A DNA stretch of 64,000 nt, from contig JAHHHU010000005.1 of NCBI GenBank assembly GCA_019359175.1, positions 1 through 64,000 of the forward strand, written 5' to 3'. Numbering within the stretch: position 1 is the stretch's first letter; each line of letters begins with the position of its first letter. Made by a program: the position numbers and the translations under genes. A model generated the notes under the pieces. That model made no database searches and was not told the origin of the DNA. It saw only the letters and a list, made by a program, of their open reading frames with translations. Of the stretch, positions 26,449 to 35,842 are shown piece after piece. This DNA comes from Phormidium tanganyikae FI6-MK23. GTDB lineage: Bacteria; Cyanobacteriota; Cyanobacteriia; Leptolyngbyales; Leptolyngbyaceae.

Positions 26449-27695
26449 CAGGAAAGTTCGGATTTGAGAAAGTCAATAAATTGACGCGCAGTTCTGCCCG
26501 ATCGACCATTGTGTCGAGTCGCCCACTGCAACGCCCTAAATTCTAGGTCTTCGGAATTTAATTCAATTTGAGCTTGCTGGGCTAAATGGTGAACGATTTT
26601 CAGATAAGTGGTCTGATCGGCAGGTTCAAAGGTCAGGGTTAGCCCGAAGCGATCGCTAAACGATAGTTTTTCTTGCACTGTGTCCCAGTGATGTACTTCG
26701 TTGGCATCTTTTGGACGTGGACGATCGTCAAAAAATTCTCGAACTAAGTGTCGTCGATTTGAAGTCGCATAGACGACAACGTTTTGCGGTCGCGCGGTGA
26801 GATTGCCTTCTAACACGACTTTTAGCGCTTTGTAGGCATCGTCATCTTCTTCAAACGACAAGTCATCTACGAAAATCACAAACTTCTGAGGCAAATCGCG
26901 CAGATGTTCAACGATCGTAGGTAATGCACTCAGTTCTGATTTTGTGACCTCGATTAAACGAAGATTTTCGTATTTTCCGAGCAGCGATTTGACGAGTGAC
27001 GATTTTCCTGACCCGCGACTACCGTACAGCAGAATGTGAAGGGCGGGCAATCCAGCCAGCAGGAATTCAGTGTTTTGTAGCAAGGTGTCGCGCTGAGTTT
27101 CGTAGCCGACTAAGGCATCGACTTGGATCGGGTCAGGATTCGCGATCGCTCTCAATTCTCCTTGCTCCCAACGGAACGCCGCATATTCTGCAAAAATTCC
27201 CGTACCGAATTGGCGGTAAAACGCGATTAGATCTGGAAGTGCGATCGACCAATCTTCGATCGATTCAAGTTGCTTCTGAATTTGTCTAATTCGGGTTCTT
27301 CTTATATTAATTTCCTCATCATCAATATGATCACGCCAGCGTACAGTATTTTGATTAATTAGTTCGAAAAACTGCCGACTTCCGCATTGATAGATCTGTT
27401 GTAGAACTCTTAAATCATGCTCTGCGGCTTCTAATAATTCATTGAGAATTTCAGTTTGATGAACTTGCTGAGTGAACGCATTATCTGAAGTCAGAATTCG
27501 AGTGAGCAAATAATCACGCCAACCTTGACGACGTTTTGCAAGTTCCGAAAACCATTCACCGTAAGCCACGATAGCAATTTCAGGACGATCGAGATTTTGC
27601 AAAACGGTGAGAAATGATTGTGCGATCGCATCGTCGAATACATTGCGATAGATCAGCAGCGATAAAGAGTTTTGATAGAGCGCTTTTCCGTCCAT
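26448..27695 (-). CDS. DUF815 family AAA+-type ATPase
   Basis: The 415-residue cytoplasmic protein has an N-terminal helical region (about 1-180), then a P-loop ATPase with Walker A YGSRGSGKSSL (about 224-234), Walker B FVIFVDDLSFE, a sensor-1-like YATSNRRHLV and DRFGLTLTF near the arginine-finger position. DUF815 proteins are AAA+ relatives with no established cellular role. The start lies one base after the stop of the S2P-like gene, and the stop overlaps the thioesterase start, so the three form a tight operon. Confidence 0.9.
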   Translation of the reverse strand: MDGKALYQNSLSLLIYRNVFDDAIAQSFLTVLQNLDRPEIAIVAYGEWFSELAKRRQGWRDYLLTRILTSDNAFTQQVHQTEILNELLEAAEHDLRVLQQIYQCGSRQFFELINQNTVRWRDHIDDEEINIRRTRIRQIQKQLESIEDWSIALPDLIAFYRQFGTGIFAEYAAFRWEQGELRAIANPDPIQVDALVGYETQRDTLLQNTEFLLAGLPALHILLYGSRGSGKSSLVKSLLGKYENLRLIEVTKSELSALPTIVEHLRDLPQKFVIFVDDLSFEEDDDAYKALKVVLEGNLTARPQNVVVYATSNRRHLVREFFDDRPRPKDANEVHHWDTVQEKLSFSDRFGLTLTFEPADQTTYLKIVHHLAQQAQIELNSEDLEFRALQWATRHNGRSGRTARQFIDFLKSELS

Positions 27696-27696
27696 T

Positions 27697-29157
27697 TCAC
27701 ATTCCCAACGCAGTCGTTAAAAACTTCGGTGCAGGTAACACAAGTAGAATTAGAATCACCAATGCCATCAACCCCACGATATCGCGAAATGAATCAATCT
27801 CAAGCACATCATTTAGCGTCGGTTCATTCAACGCAGGCAACAATAATAATAAAACCGCCCATAGTAATAGATGTGGATATACGATCGCAAATCCTAGCAG
27901 CAAAAATCTAGAAATCCGTCCGATTCTCGCTCCAATCCGCCGCCCAAATACCGCATGAATCATCCGCCCCCCGTCTAACTGTCCAATGGGCATCAAATTA
28001 AACGCGGTAAACATCAATCCGATCCAACCCGCGATCGCCATCGGATTCAGCCGAATCGCCGCATCTGGGGTCAGTTCTCGCCCGATCGCTAATTTGCCAA
28101 AAATCGCCAGCACGATCGAGAACCTCGGATCAAGTGCCTGAAACTGAAACAGTCCTCCTTGACTGGGAAGCGCCACAACTGTCGATTGCACCAATCCCCA
28201 CGCCAACAGCGGAATACTCACACTCAGCCCCAAAAACGCCCCCACTAATCCAATATCAAACAGCGCCTTACGATGCGGAATCGGCGATCGCAACTGAGTA
28301 AACGCGCCGATCGTTCCAATTGGAAAAAATGGCAGCGGAATAATTGGAATAAAATATGGCAGCGTAATCGCAATCTGATATTTTCGCGCAGTCACAAATT
28401 GACCAAAACTTCGCGCCGCAAAAAACATCAAAATCGGAAGCGAATACGGCAATCCATTTTGCAGCAATGCCCCGATCGTCGGAACGCGCCCTACAATTTG
28501 CAACCCTGCCCAAGTCGTCGTAAATAACGTCAATAGCGCCAGCACGATCGCAAATCCAGGACGAATCAGAACGCGCGAATTTTTTCCTTCGATCGTTGCC
28601 GCAGAATTGATCAGTAGTTCAAAAAATGGATCTCCTGGATAGTACTCCTGAAAAATCACATGAAAGCGATCGCCAAATTGAGCTTCGACATTTTCCCGCA
28701 CCGTTTGATAAGCAACTTCCGGCGAGGTGCGTAACTGCCCCCGACAGACAACCCCTTGCGGGTGATACTCCAAATGCTTCAGATAAAACACCGACCAAGG
28801 AAAACAAGTTTGCAGGCTTGTTTCTTCGGCTTGATTGAGCGGGCGCAGACTCGCTAGATTTGGCGGCTGAATTTCGGGAATCGGTTCGGGTGCAGGCGGA
28901 GAAGTATCCATCGTGGATCGCACAATTCGCCCCCGCTGAATCAGATACAAATACAGCACCAAACAGCCCGCAAACAAAACGAGCGTGTACTGCGTCGGCA
29001 TCGGTTGCCCTCGTTGAGCGATCGCCCACACGACCATCACAAACACAGGCAGCATCGCCACCAGCCACAACAGCCAAACGGGTGTGCGGGTGAGACTCGC
29101 GACCCACTGCGTAATAAACAAATAAGTGATCAATCCGAGAAGCAAAAGCCAAATCAT
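27697..29157 (-). CDS. EGY-type site-2 protease homologue without HExxH
   Basis: Site-2 proteases (M50) cut substrates within membranes. The 486-residue polytopic protein fits the plant/cyanobacterial EGY group: two N-terminal helices, a soluble domain with CRGQLRTS (about 138-145, the GNLR-like motif), then a membrane core. The zinc motif HExxH, expected in FAARSFGQFVTARKY (about 246-260), is R-S-F-G-Q, so the His, Glu and second His are all absent. The distal NLMPIGQLDGGRM (about 387-399) with its Asp is intact. Plant EGY3 is known to lack HExxH in the same way. The start ATG 29157 is chosen because the upstream extension is not family-like. It is the first gene of the DUF815 operon. Confidence 0.88.
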   Translation of the reverse strand: MIWLLLLGLITYLFITQWVASLTRTPVWLLWLVAMLPVFVMVVWAIAQRGQPMPTQYTLVLFAGCLVLYLYLIQRGRIVRSTMDTSPPAPEPIPEIQPPNLASLRPLNQAEETSLQTCFPWSVFYLKHLEYHPQGVVCRGQLRTSPEVAYQTVRENVEAQFGDRFHVIFQEYYPGDPFFELLINSAATIEGKNSRVLIRPGFAIVLALLTLFTTTWAGLQIVGRVPTIGALLQNGLPYSLPILMFFAARSFGQFVTARKYQIAITLPYFIPIIPLPFFPIGTIGAFTQLRSPIPHRKALFDIGLVGAFLGLSVSIPLLAWGLVQSTVVALPSQGGLFQFQALDPRFSIVLAIFGKLAIGRELTPDAAIRLNPMAIAGWIGLMFTAFNLMPIGQLDGGRMIHAVFGRRIGARIGRISRFLLLGFAIVYPHLLLWAVLLLLLPALNEPTLNDVLEIDSFRDIVGLMALVILILLVLPAPKFLTTALGM

Positions 29158-29260
29158 GACCAAAACGGTAGGCAGAGGGCATAGAAGGAAATCGCGCGAT
29201 CTGGCACAATCAACGATGGCAGACTTGCCACATTCCTTAGTTTGACTGATCGAGAAGCTT

Positions 29261-29971
29261 GTGCCACCAGAATCCCCAATAACGTCACAGTCCCGCACTC
29301 CGAAACCACCGCGTCTCGTGTTTTCGGAAGAAACTTGTCCGCAGCCGATTTTCGCGTTTCCGCCAAATCGAGAGACGCTCGGTGGCACATCGTATCTCAT
29401 TGTAGAAAAAGATAGAAATTTGATGATCGATTGTCCGGCATGGGACGAAAATACTCGATCGTTTCTCGCGGCTCAGGGCGGTGTGAGTCGGCTTGTAATC
29501 ACGCATCGAGGCGGAATGGGAAAAGTCCGAGAAATTCAAGAGGCGTTTGGGTGTGAAGTGATTGTGCAGGAGCAAGAGGCGTATTTATTGCCGAATTTGA
29601 CAGTGACCGCATTTCAAGAAAGTTTGTTGATCGGGTCAGAAGTTCAAGTGATTTGGACTTCAGGACATTCTCCAGGATCAGCTTGCGTGTACTACTCGGC
29701 TTGCGGTGGGATCTTGTTCTCTGGACGGCATTTGATCCCGAATACTCAAGGCGATCCCGTTCCGCTGAGAACTGCGAAAACGTTTCACTGGAAGCGCCAA
29801 ATTCGCCATGTTCAGACACTTTTGGAGAAGTTCAATCCGGAGACGCTGCGGTTTATTTGTCCAGGTTCGAGTCTGGGATTGCTGCGGGGGAAATTCTCGA
29901 TCGACGATGCTTATTCCAAATTGGCACAACTCGATCTTGAAGCTTGTCTGAAAGCAGAGATTCTGCTGTAA
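29261..29971 (+). CDS. Metallo-beta-lactamase-fold protein with degenerate metal site
   Basis: The 236-residue protein has the MBL fold outline: GGTSYLIV, LMIDCPAW, LVITHRGGMGK, WTSGHSPGSACVYY and ILFSGRHLIP. The signature THxHxDH is THRGGMG, so only the first His survives, and the later Asp in the usual SGD is Arg. The His in SGHSPG is kept. It is therefore unlikely to be a normal binuclear hydrolase. The GTG start is 103 bp from the start of the S2P-like gene, so the two degenerate proteins are divergently transcribed from one control region. Confidence 0.82.
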   Translation: MPPESPITSQSRTPKPPRLVFSEETCPQPIFAFPPNRETLGGTSYLIVEKDRNLMIDCPAWDENTRSFLAAQGGVSRLVITHRGGMGKVREIQEAFGCEVIVQEQEAYLLPNLTVTAFQESLLIGSEVQVIWTSGHSPGSACVYYSACGGILFSGRHLIPNTQGDPVPLRTAKTFHWKRQIRHVQTLLEKFNPETLRFICPGSSLGLLRGKFSIDDAYSKLAQLDLEACLKAEILL

Positions 29972-30002
29972 GAAAAAATTTGGGGTAAAATTCCTGCACT
30001 GA

Positions 30003-31652
30003 ATGGAAGCAAGTGCCGTGAACTGGAAGCGAATTCTCCCTTATCTCTCCTTGTTGCTGTGGGTTTTGCCGATCGTCTTGATCCGCAGTTCTCAGCAAAG
30101 CCTGATGGCGCATGATGAAGGCATTTATGCCACACAAGCGCGATCAATTCTGAGAACCGGGGATTGGATCACGCCACAATGGGGCGCGGGATATAGCTTC
30201 GATCGCACGATCGGGATTCAATGGCTGATTGCGGGATCGTATTTGCTGTTTGGCACGAGTGAGGAGTCAGCGCGACTACCTAGCGCGATCGCATTTGTTC
30301 TAAGTGTGTTGCTCACTTATGCGATCGGGGTTCGGCTCACGACACCCCGGATTGCTTGGCTTGGAGCCGCTATTTTTAGTGTGATTCCGCTTGTGGTGCA
30401 GTATGGACGGCTTGCGACTCAAGATATGGCGCTCGTGTGCGTTGAGCTAATCGCAATTTGGGCGTTGCTGATGGCTGAGTCTTCGGCTCGTCCTTGGCGA
30501 TTTGTGGCGGGTGCGATGTTTGGTTGGGGATTCATGATCAAGGGATTCATGGTGGTTCCTGCTGCGATCGCGTTATTGCCTTATTTAATTTTTCAACATC
30601 GTCGCCATCGTCATTTGCTCGATCCTTGGTTGTATTTCGGATTTGCAATCGGGCTTGCATTACCGATTGGATGGCTTTGGGCAGCAGTTGAAAAATATGG
30701 AACTTCCCCGATTCAAGAACTATTTGGTAAATTGTTTCACCTCAGTGGGCAAACCTATCAAGGCGCAAATCATTTTTATTACTTCTGGAATATTCCCGCA
30801 AATGGTTTTCCATGGGTATTTTTTGCATTAGGCGGGTTGTGGCTCTCGTTTTTTCATCCTGATATCCGAGGATTATTAAAATCGAATCAAAGACGTTTTT
30901 TATTAATTGGTTATCCGGTTACGTTATTTATTGTATTAACGCTCTTTGGAACGCGAACGCATTATTACCCGCTTCAATTAATGCCGTTTGTTGGATTGCT
31001 TGCTGCGATCGCGCTTTCTCATCTCGCTCACCTTTACACACAGCAGAAACGCACTAGATTATTGATCGGACTGAATCTATTCATCGGTGCGATCGCGATT
31101 ATTTTTCTTGTGATTGTAAATAAGCGAATGACGGTCGCTCAGTTTGTTTCTGGCAATTTGCGAGGAGAGACGATCGAAATGATCTCGCTGGTTGTGCTGA
31201 CGGTTGGATTGGGTTGGTTTAGCTTGCCTGTCATTTGGATGCTGCGCGATCGTATCTCTCTTCGACAGTCTTCAAAATACTGGATTGCAGCTTGGCTTCT
31301 AACTTCTTGGTTTGCGGTGGCGACTCTACACTTCACTGGATTGTGGGGCGACTATGATCCGCAGTTAAAACGATTTTTGCAAATACCGAGCGTTCAGGCG
31401 ATTTTACGATCGCAGCCCGTGAGCTTTGTCGTCAACGAAGCCTTCATTAGCCGCGACGATCGTAAAAGACATTTGCTGTTGAATTTTTACACGCCACAGG
31501 TCGGACAGTATATCGAGAATCCCAAGATTTTGCCCAGTACTGATTACGCTTGGATTGATCCCAATTTTGCCAAAACTCCTGACCTGAAATATGAGCTAGA
31601 GGAAATGTTCGACGGTTGGATTTTGGCAAAACGCTGGCAGCGATCGCGCTAA
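30003..31652 (+). CDS. GT39/ArnT-like membrane glycosyltransferase
   Basis: The 549-residue integral membrane protein has about eleven hydrophobic helices. The first periplasmic loop has the acidic motif HDEGIYATQARSIL (about 35-48) required in GT39/GT83 enzymes, which move a sugar from a polyprenyl-phosphate donor to a lipid or protein acceptor. The C-terminus is soluble with a short periplasmic-type domain. It begins 31 bp after the MBL gene and could share its transcript. The donor and acceptor are unknown. Confidence 0.88.
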   Translation: MEASAVNWKRILPYLSLLLWVLPIVLIRSSQQSLMAHDEGIYATQARSILRTGDWITPQWGAGYSFDRTIGIQWLIAGSYLLFGTSEESARLPSAIAFVLSVLLTYAIGVRLTTPRIAWLGAAIFSVIPLVVQYGRLATQDMALVCVELIAIWALLMAESSARPWRFVAGAMFGWGFMIKGFMVVPAAIALLPYLIFQHRRHRHLLDPWLYFGFAIGLALPIGWLWAAVEKYGTSPIQELFGKLFHLSGQTYQGANHFYYFWNIPANGFPWVFFALGGLWLSFFHPDIRGLLKSNQRRFLLIGYPVTLFIVLTLFGTRTHYYPLQLMPFVGLLAAIALSHLAHLYTQQKRTRLLIGLNLFIGAIAIIFLVIVNKRMTVAQFVSGNLRGETIEMISLVVLTVGLGWFSLPVIWMLRDRISLRQSSKYWIAAWLLTSWFAVATLHFTGLWGDYDPQLKRFLQIPSVQAILRSQPVSFVVNEAFISRDDRKRHLLLNFYTPQVGQYIENPKILPSTDYAWIDPNFAKTPDLKYELEEMFDGWILAKRWQRSR

Positions 31653-31680
31653 GGGATGAGAACTAAATAAATGGTTAGAT

Positions 31681-33039
31681 TCACATCAATGCTGCAATCT
31701 GCGCTCGTGCTTTTTGCAGCGATTCTAACCACTCTCGCTCAGGATCACTATCTGCCACAATTCCCGCGCCAACCTGCCCCCAAACGATCGCTGAATCTTC
31801 TTGTTTTGCATAAAGCAATGTTCGGATTAGGATGTTTAGATCTAAGTTTCCGCGTCGATCGAGATAACCGCAAGAGCCATAAAACAAACTGCGTCGCACA
31901 GGTTCCAATGTTTCGATAATCTCCATACAGCGGACTTTTGGGCATCCCGTGATTGTTCCACCAGGAAACAAGGCACGAACTACATCGATCGAATTAAACT
32001 GCGATCGTACTTTTCCCACGACGTTACTCACCAGGTGCATCACATGACTATACCGCTCAATCGCGAGCAGTTCATCAACCTGTACACTCCCCCATTCACA
32101 TACTCGTCCTAAATCATTGCGTTCAAGATCAACTAACATAATGTGTTCTGCTTGCTCTTTGATGTTGCCGAGTAATTCTTTTGCAAGTTGTCGATCGTGT
32201 TCAGGGGTTGTTCCACGGGGGCGAGTTCCAGCGATCGGGCGAGATTCTGCAATGCCATTTTCGAGTTTTACTAATCGTTCTGGAGAGCAGCTAATCACAT
32301 CGCCCCAAGGTGTCTTCCAATAGCTAGAAAATGGAGATGGATTGATAGATTGTAGCGATCGATAAATTGCCCAACTTTTAGCTTCAGTTCTCGCTTCAAA
32401 CCTCAAAGATAGATTTGCCTGAAAGATATCGCCTGCTCGAATGTGCTGTTTTGCTCTGAGTACGATCGCTTCGTATTCTGCTTGCTTCATACAAAACTCA
32501 GTCTGAACCGCTGAACTTCTAACAGTCTCTTGAACTAAGTTTGTAAGCTGTTTTTCAAGCTGATCTAATTGACGATCGCTGCTTGCTGCAAGCCATAGCG
32601 TTTGTTGTTCGTGATCTAATACTGCAAAGCGTTCTGGCTCATACCAAAACGCCACCGGAAACGGTAAAGTTTCTTCCTTTAAATAGGGAAGTCGCTCAAT
32701 TTCCCAAGCGAGATCGTAGCCCAACCAGCCCAGCCAGCCACCCGTAAAAGGTAAATGCTCAGGAGCTTGTAGGGTTGATTGTTGCTGAACTAGCTGATTG
32801 AGAAATGGCAGAATCTCCCCGATCACAGGTGTCCAGACTTTATTCGATCGAGAATTGCCAGCACAGATTGAGAAGCGCCCTAACTGCGGATAGTCCGGCG
32901 ATGCAGGATAAGGACTTTCTAGCAAAGTTGCAGTGTCATCCTGCAAAAACAGAGCCGCGAACACTTCGGAACCTGTGCGCTGATGCAACGGAATCGATCG
33001 CCAAATCCAGGGAAGCAATGACATAGAGGAAAACAGCAC
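31681..33039 (-). CDS. Chorismate-binding enzyme: anthranilate or aminodeoxychorismate synthase component I
   Basis: The 452-residue protein has the TrpE/PabB fold. The C-terminal catalytic part contains RAKQHIRAGDIFQANLS, SPERLV, SRPIAGTRPRG, HIMLVDLERNDLGRV, FPGGTITGCPK and YGSCGYLD. The key residue is Ala in PIAGT, the TrpE-type state. Many PabB enzymes have Lys there (PIKGT), but some PabB do not. Cyanobacteria usually have a main trpE plus one such paralogue that may supply p-aminobenzoate for folate. No glutaminase partner or trp gene is adjacent, so I leave the symbol open. Confidence 0.88.
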   Translation of the reverse strand: MLFSSMSLLPWIWRSIPLHQRTGSEVFAALFLQDDTATLLESPYPASPDYPQLGRFSICAGNSRSNKVWTPVIGEILPFLNQLVQQQSTLQAPEHLPFTGGWLGWLGYDLAWEIERLPYLKEETLPFPVAFWYEPERFAVLDHEQQTLWLAASSDRQLDQLEKQLTNLVQETVRSSAVQTEFCMKQAEYEAIVLRAKQHIRAGDIFQANLSLRFEARTEAKSWAIYRSLQSINPSPFSSYWKTPWGDVISCSPERLVKLENGIAESRPIAGTRPRGTTPEHDRQLAKELLGNIKEQAEHIMLVDLERNDLGRVCEWGSVQVDELLAIERYSHVMHLVSNVVGKVRSQFNSIDVVRALFPGGTITGCPKVRCMEIIETLEPVRRSLFYGSCGYLDRRGNLDLNILIRTLLYAKQEDSAIVWGQVGAGIVADSDPEREWLESLQKARAQIAALM

Positions 33040-33075
33040 AAACGTAAGCTATATCCTACGATGTGCTGTTCCAAA

Positions 33076-35832
33076 TTAGTGTGTGAGCAGTGCCACTGGG
33101 AAATGTTTTAGAACGTCTTGAAGTACGATCGTCGTTCCAGAATGTTCGGTGTTTGCGATCGCATTTTTCCAGTTTGAAGCCGGAAGCTCGATCGCCGTAT
33201 CTTCCCAAATTTCACCGATCGGAAGCTGCTCCGGTTGAATCAAGCGAGTGAACAATCGAGGTGCGATCGTCACTACCATTTTCTCAGCATCTTTCCGCGC
33301 AAATGCAATAATGTGATCTTTGAATTTGCCCGTTGCTTCGAGCGAAATGTACTCCCCATTTAGAAAGACCGACTTATACTGGTTCCGAACTTTCAGCGCT
33401 TGAGCAGTCAGGAATAGCTTAATTTTTCCGTCTTGCGGTTTCTCCAAAAGTTTCGGCATCAACTCTGAAACTTCTGCTGCTTGGATCGCATCTAGAAATG
33501 CTTCGCGCTGGGCAAAATCAACCGGACGACGATTATCAGGATCAACCAAACTTAAATCCCAAAGTTCTGTCCCTTGATAAAAATCAGGAATGCCAGGAGA
33601 AGTAATTTTGATCAAAGTTTGGGATAAAGAATTGAATACGCCGTACTGGGTAATCTTCTTCTGAAATGGCAGAAATTCTGTGAGGAATTGATTGTCCTCT
33701 AAAATGGCTTTCACAAATTTCGTGCAAGCATCTTCATAAGGTGCATTCGGACGCAGCCAAGCCGTAGAAACTTTCGCTTCTCGGATCGATTTGATTGCGT
33801 ATTGCTCGACTCGATCGACAAATCCTTCCAATTCACTTTCTTGAAACGGATATGCACCGATCAGCGTTTGATAAAACGCATACTCATCATTCGCACTCGG
33901 CATTAACGCTTTTTTATTCTGAACTTTGTGCTTCTGATTGATCTCGCGCCATTTTTGTAACTGTGCTTGCCATTCATCAGGGATTTCCGAAAGTACATTA
34001 ATTCGTGCGCGTGTATCTTCACCTCGTTTTGTATCGTGTGTAGAACTTGCGTTCATCGCAGCATTCCAGTTCTGTTGTCGATACTGATTAAACTGGTGAA
34101 ACTCAGTTGTACTAATTCCGAAACGACCCGGATCACCGCCCACTTCATTAAGGGAGATCAAACGGTTGTAAACAAAGAATGCCGTATCTTCAACGCCTTT
34201 CGCCATCAAAGGCCCGGTATATTGCTGAATTCGCATCGCGAAATAAAGCCACTGTTCTTTATCCGCTGGCGTAAGCGAATTATCATATTCAAGCAGCAAC
34301 AGTTTTTCGATGAAGTCTAATTCTTTTTGTGAGAAAGGCGCATTCTCGCGGGCAGTTTCGATCGCAGTTTGAATATAATTACGATCGCATTCCGAAACTC
34401 CCGCTTCTGTAGTATAAGTGCGGTAAATCGAGAACTGCGTCAAAACTTCAGCGATCGCGCGTTTCAGCCCGTTAATCGTAAAGTCATTTCCGTATCGATC
34501 CTTCAGTGAAATGTCTTTCAAAAGTCTCGCCAAATTATCTAGATCGCCTGCTAGATTCTTATCGAGAATTAGATGTTTTTTGTCTAGAACAACTTCTTCA
34601 AAAGGTATCGATCGACCTTGAATCTGTTGATAGATTTGATCGAATCTCGACTCGTTTTCAACGTCACAGAACACGCTATTGAGATAATTCAAATAGTCAT
34701 ATCCCGATGTGCCTTGAATGCTCCAATCTTTCGGTACATCTTCGCCAGGTTGTAAAATCTTCTCTGCAACAATATAAGCATCTCCTACCTTTTCTTGCAG
34801 CCGTTCCAAATATTGTTTCGGATTTGAAAGTCCATCAATGTGGTCAATTCTTAATCCTGTAACCTTGCCTTCCTTAACCAATCGAGCAATCAATTCATGC
34901 GTATTGTTAAATACTTTCAGCTCTTCAACTTTCACAGAAATCAACTCGTTTACCGTAAAGAATCTACGGTAGTTAATCTCTTCGGCTCCTACTTTCCAAT
35001 ACGACAATCGGAAGAACTGTTCTGATAAAATCTTATCTAACCAATCCACACTTTGCGGATTTCCTGCTTCACCATTAAAGAACTGAATGTTAGTACCAAT
35101 AAAAGACTTAACTTCAGGATTGCCCTCGTGCAACTCCCAGAGAAGACCTTTAACAAATTCGGCTTCATCCTGTCTCTGTTTACCTCCTGACACGGTAGGC
35201 AAGCTTTTTAACATATAAAGAACGGCAAGAAGCTTAACAAAATCAGGATGCCGTCTTCCTAATGCTCTGGCTAATTTTCCTAAATCATGTGTGAGAAAGA
35301 TTGAATAAGATTCGAGCCTCAAAGGAGCGCGAAAATTGTAATAATTGACCGTCAAACCGTCTTGATTATACTGAAGCTGAATATCTCCATTCTCCAAGCA
35401 AGAACCATAAAAATCGCCGAGCAATGGCGCTAAAATCGGATCGCGACTACTTCTAAATGGAGAATTCCAAGCTAGGTCAAAGTATTGCGAATAATCTGAG
35501 TCAAATCCATTTTCTAATACATCCATCAGATAGCGATTATCGCGGTCGTAGGACATATGATTTGGCACAATGTCTTGCACCCATCCCATATTGTGATGCT
35601 GTAGCTTATCTACTAATTGCTCAAAAATTTCAGGTGTGCCCAATTCAGGATTGAGTTGAGTCGGATCAACGACATCATATCCGTGAGTACTGCCCGCTTT
35701 CGCTTTAAAGATCGGTGACGCATAAAAATCAGAGATCCCTAGCTTTGCCAAATATCCAACGATTTTGGTAGCATCTTCAAACTGAAAACCTTGATGGAGT
35801 TGAATTCGATAAGTTACGAGTGGAATTCTCAT
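33076..35832 (-). CDS. treY: Malto-oligosyltrehalose synthase
   Basis: TreY is a GH13 enzyme that converts the reducing-end alpha-1,4 bond of maltodextrins to an alpha,alpha-1,1 bond. The 918-residue length is typical. It starts PLVTYRIQLHQGF, has SDFYASPIFKAKAGSTHGYDVVDP and the VQDIVPNHM region, with the nucleophile Asp in GLRIDHIDGL and the Glu in YIVAEKIL. The C-terminal PGIPDFYQGTELWDLSLVDPDNRR block is a TreY hallmark. It follows treZ by ten bases in one operon. With treZ it makes trehalose, a desiccation and salt protectant. treX is not in the window. Confidence 0.96.
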   Translation of the reverse strand: MRIPLVTYRIQLHQGFQFEDATKIVGYLAKLGISDFYASPIFKAKAGSTHGYDVVDPTQLNPELGTPEIFEQLVDKLQHHNMGWVQDIVPNHMSYDRDNRYLMDVLENGFDSDYSQYFDLAWNSPFRSSRDPILAPLLGDFYGSCLENGDIQLQYNQDGLTVNYYNFRAPLRLESYSIFLTHDLGKLARALGRRHPDFVKLLAVLYMLKSLPTVSGGKQRQDEAEFVKGLLWELHEGNPEVKSFIGTNIQFFNGEAGNPQSVDWLDKILSEQFFRLSYWKVGAEEINYRRFFTVNELISVKVEELKVFNNTHELIARLVKEGKVTGLRIDHIDGLSNPKQYLERLQEKVGDAYIVAEKILQPGEDVPKDWSIQGTSGYDYLNYLNSVFCDVENESRFDQIYQQIQGRSIPFEEVVLDKKHLILDKNLAGDLDNLARLLKDISLKDRYGNDFTINGLKRAIAEVLTQFSIYRTYTTEAGVSECDRNYIQTAIETARENAPFSQKELDFIEKLLLLEYDNSLTPADKEQWLYFAMRIQQYTGPLMAKGVEDTAFFVYNRLISLNEVGGDPGRFGISTTEFHQFNQYRQQNWNAAMNASSTHDTKRGEDTRARINVLSEIPDEWQAQLQKWREINQKHKVQNKKALMPSANDEYAFYQTLIGAYPFQESELEGFVDRVEQYAIKSIREAKVSTAWLRPNAPYEDACTKFVKAILEDNQFLTEFLPFQKKITQYGVFNSLSQTLIKITSPGIPDFYQGTELWDLSLVDPDNRRPVDFAQREAFLDAIQAAEVSELMPKLLEKPQDGKIKLFLTAQALKVRNQYKSVFLNGEYISLEATGKFKDHIIAFARKDAEKMVVTIAPRLFTRLIQPEQLPIGEIWEDTAIELPASNWKNAIANTEHSGTTIVLQDVLKHFPVALLTH

Positions 35833-35842
35833 AAATCCTCAA

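Noticed and set aside
28619-29209. 196-codon ORF on the minus strand within the S2P gene
   Set aside because: It is an out-of-frame shadow of the long S2P coding sequence with no recognisable motifs.
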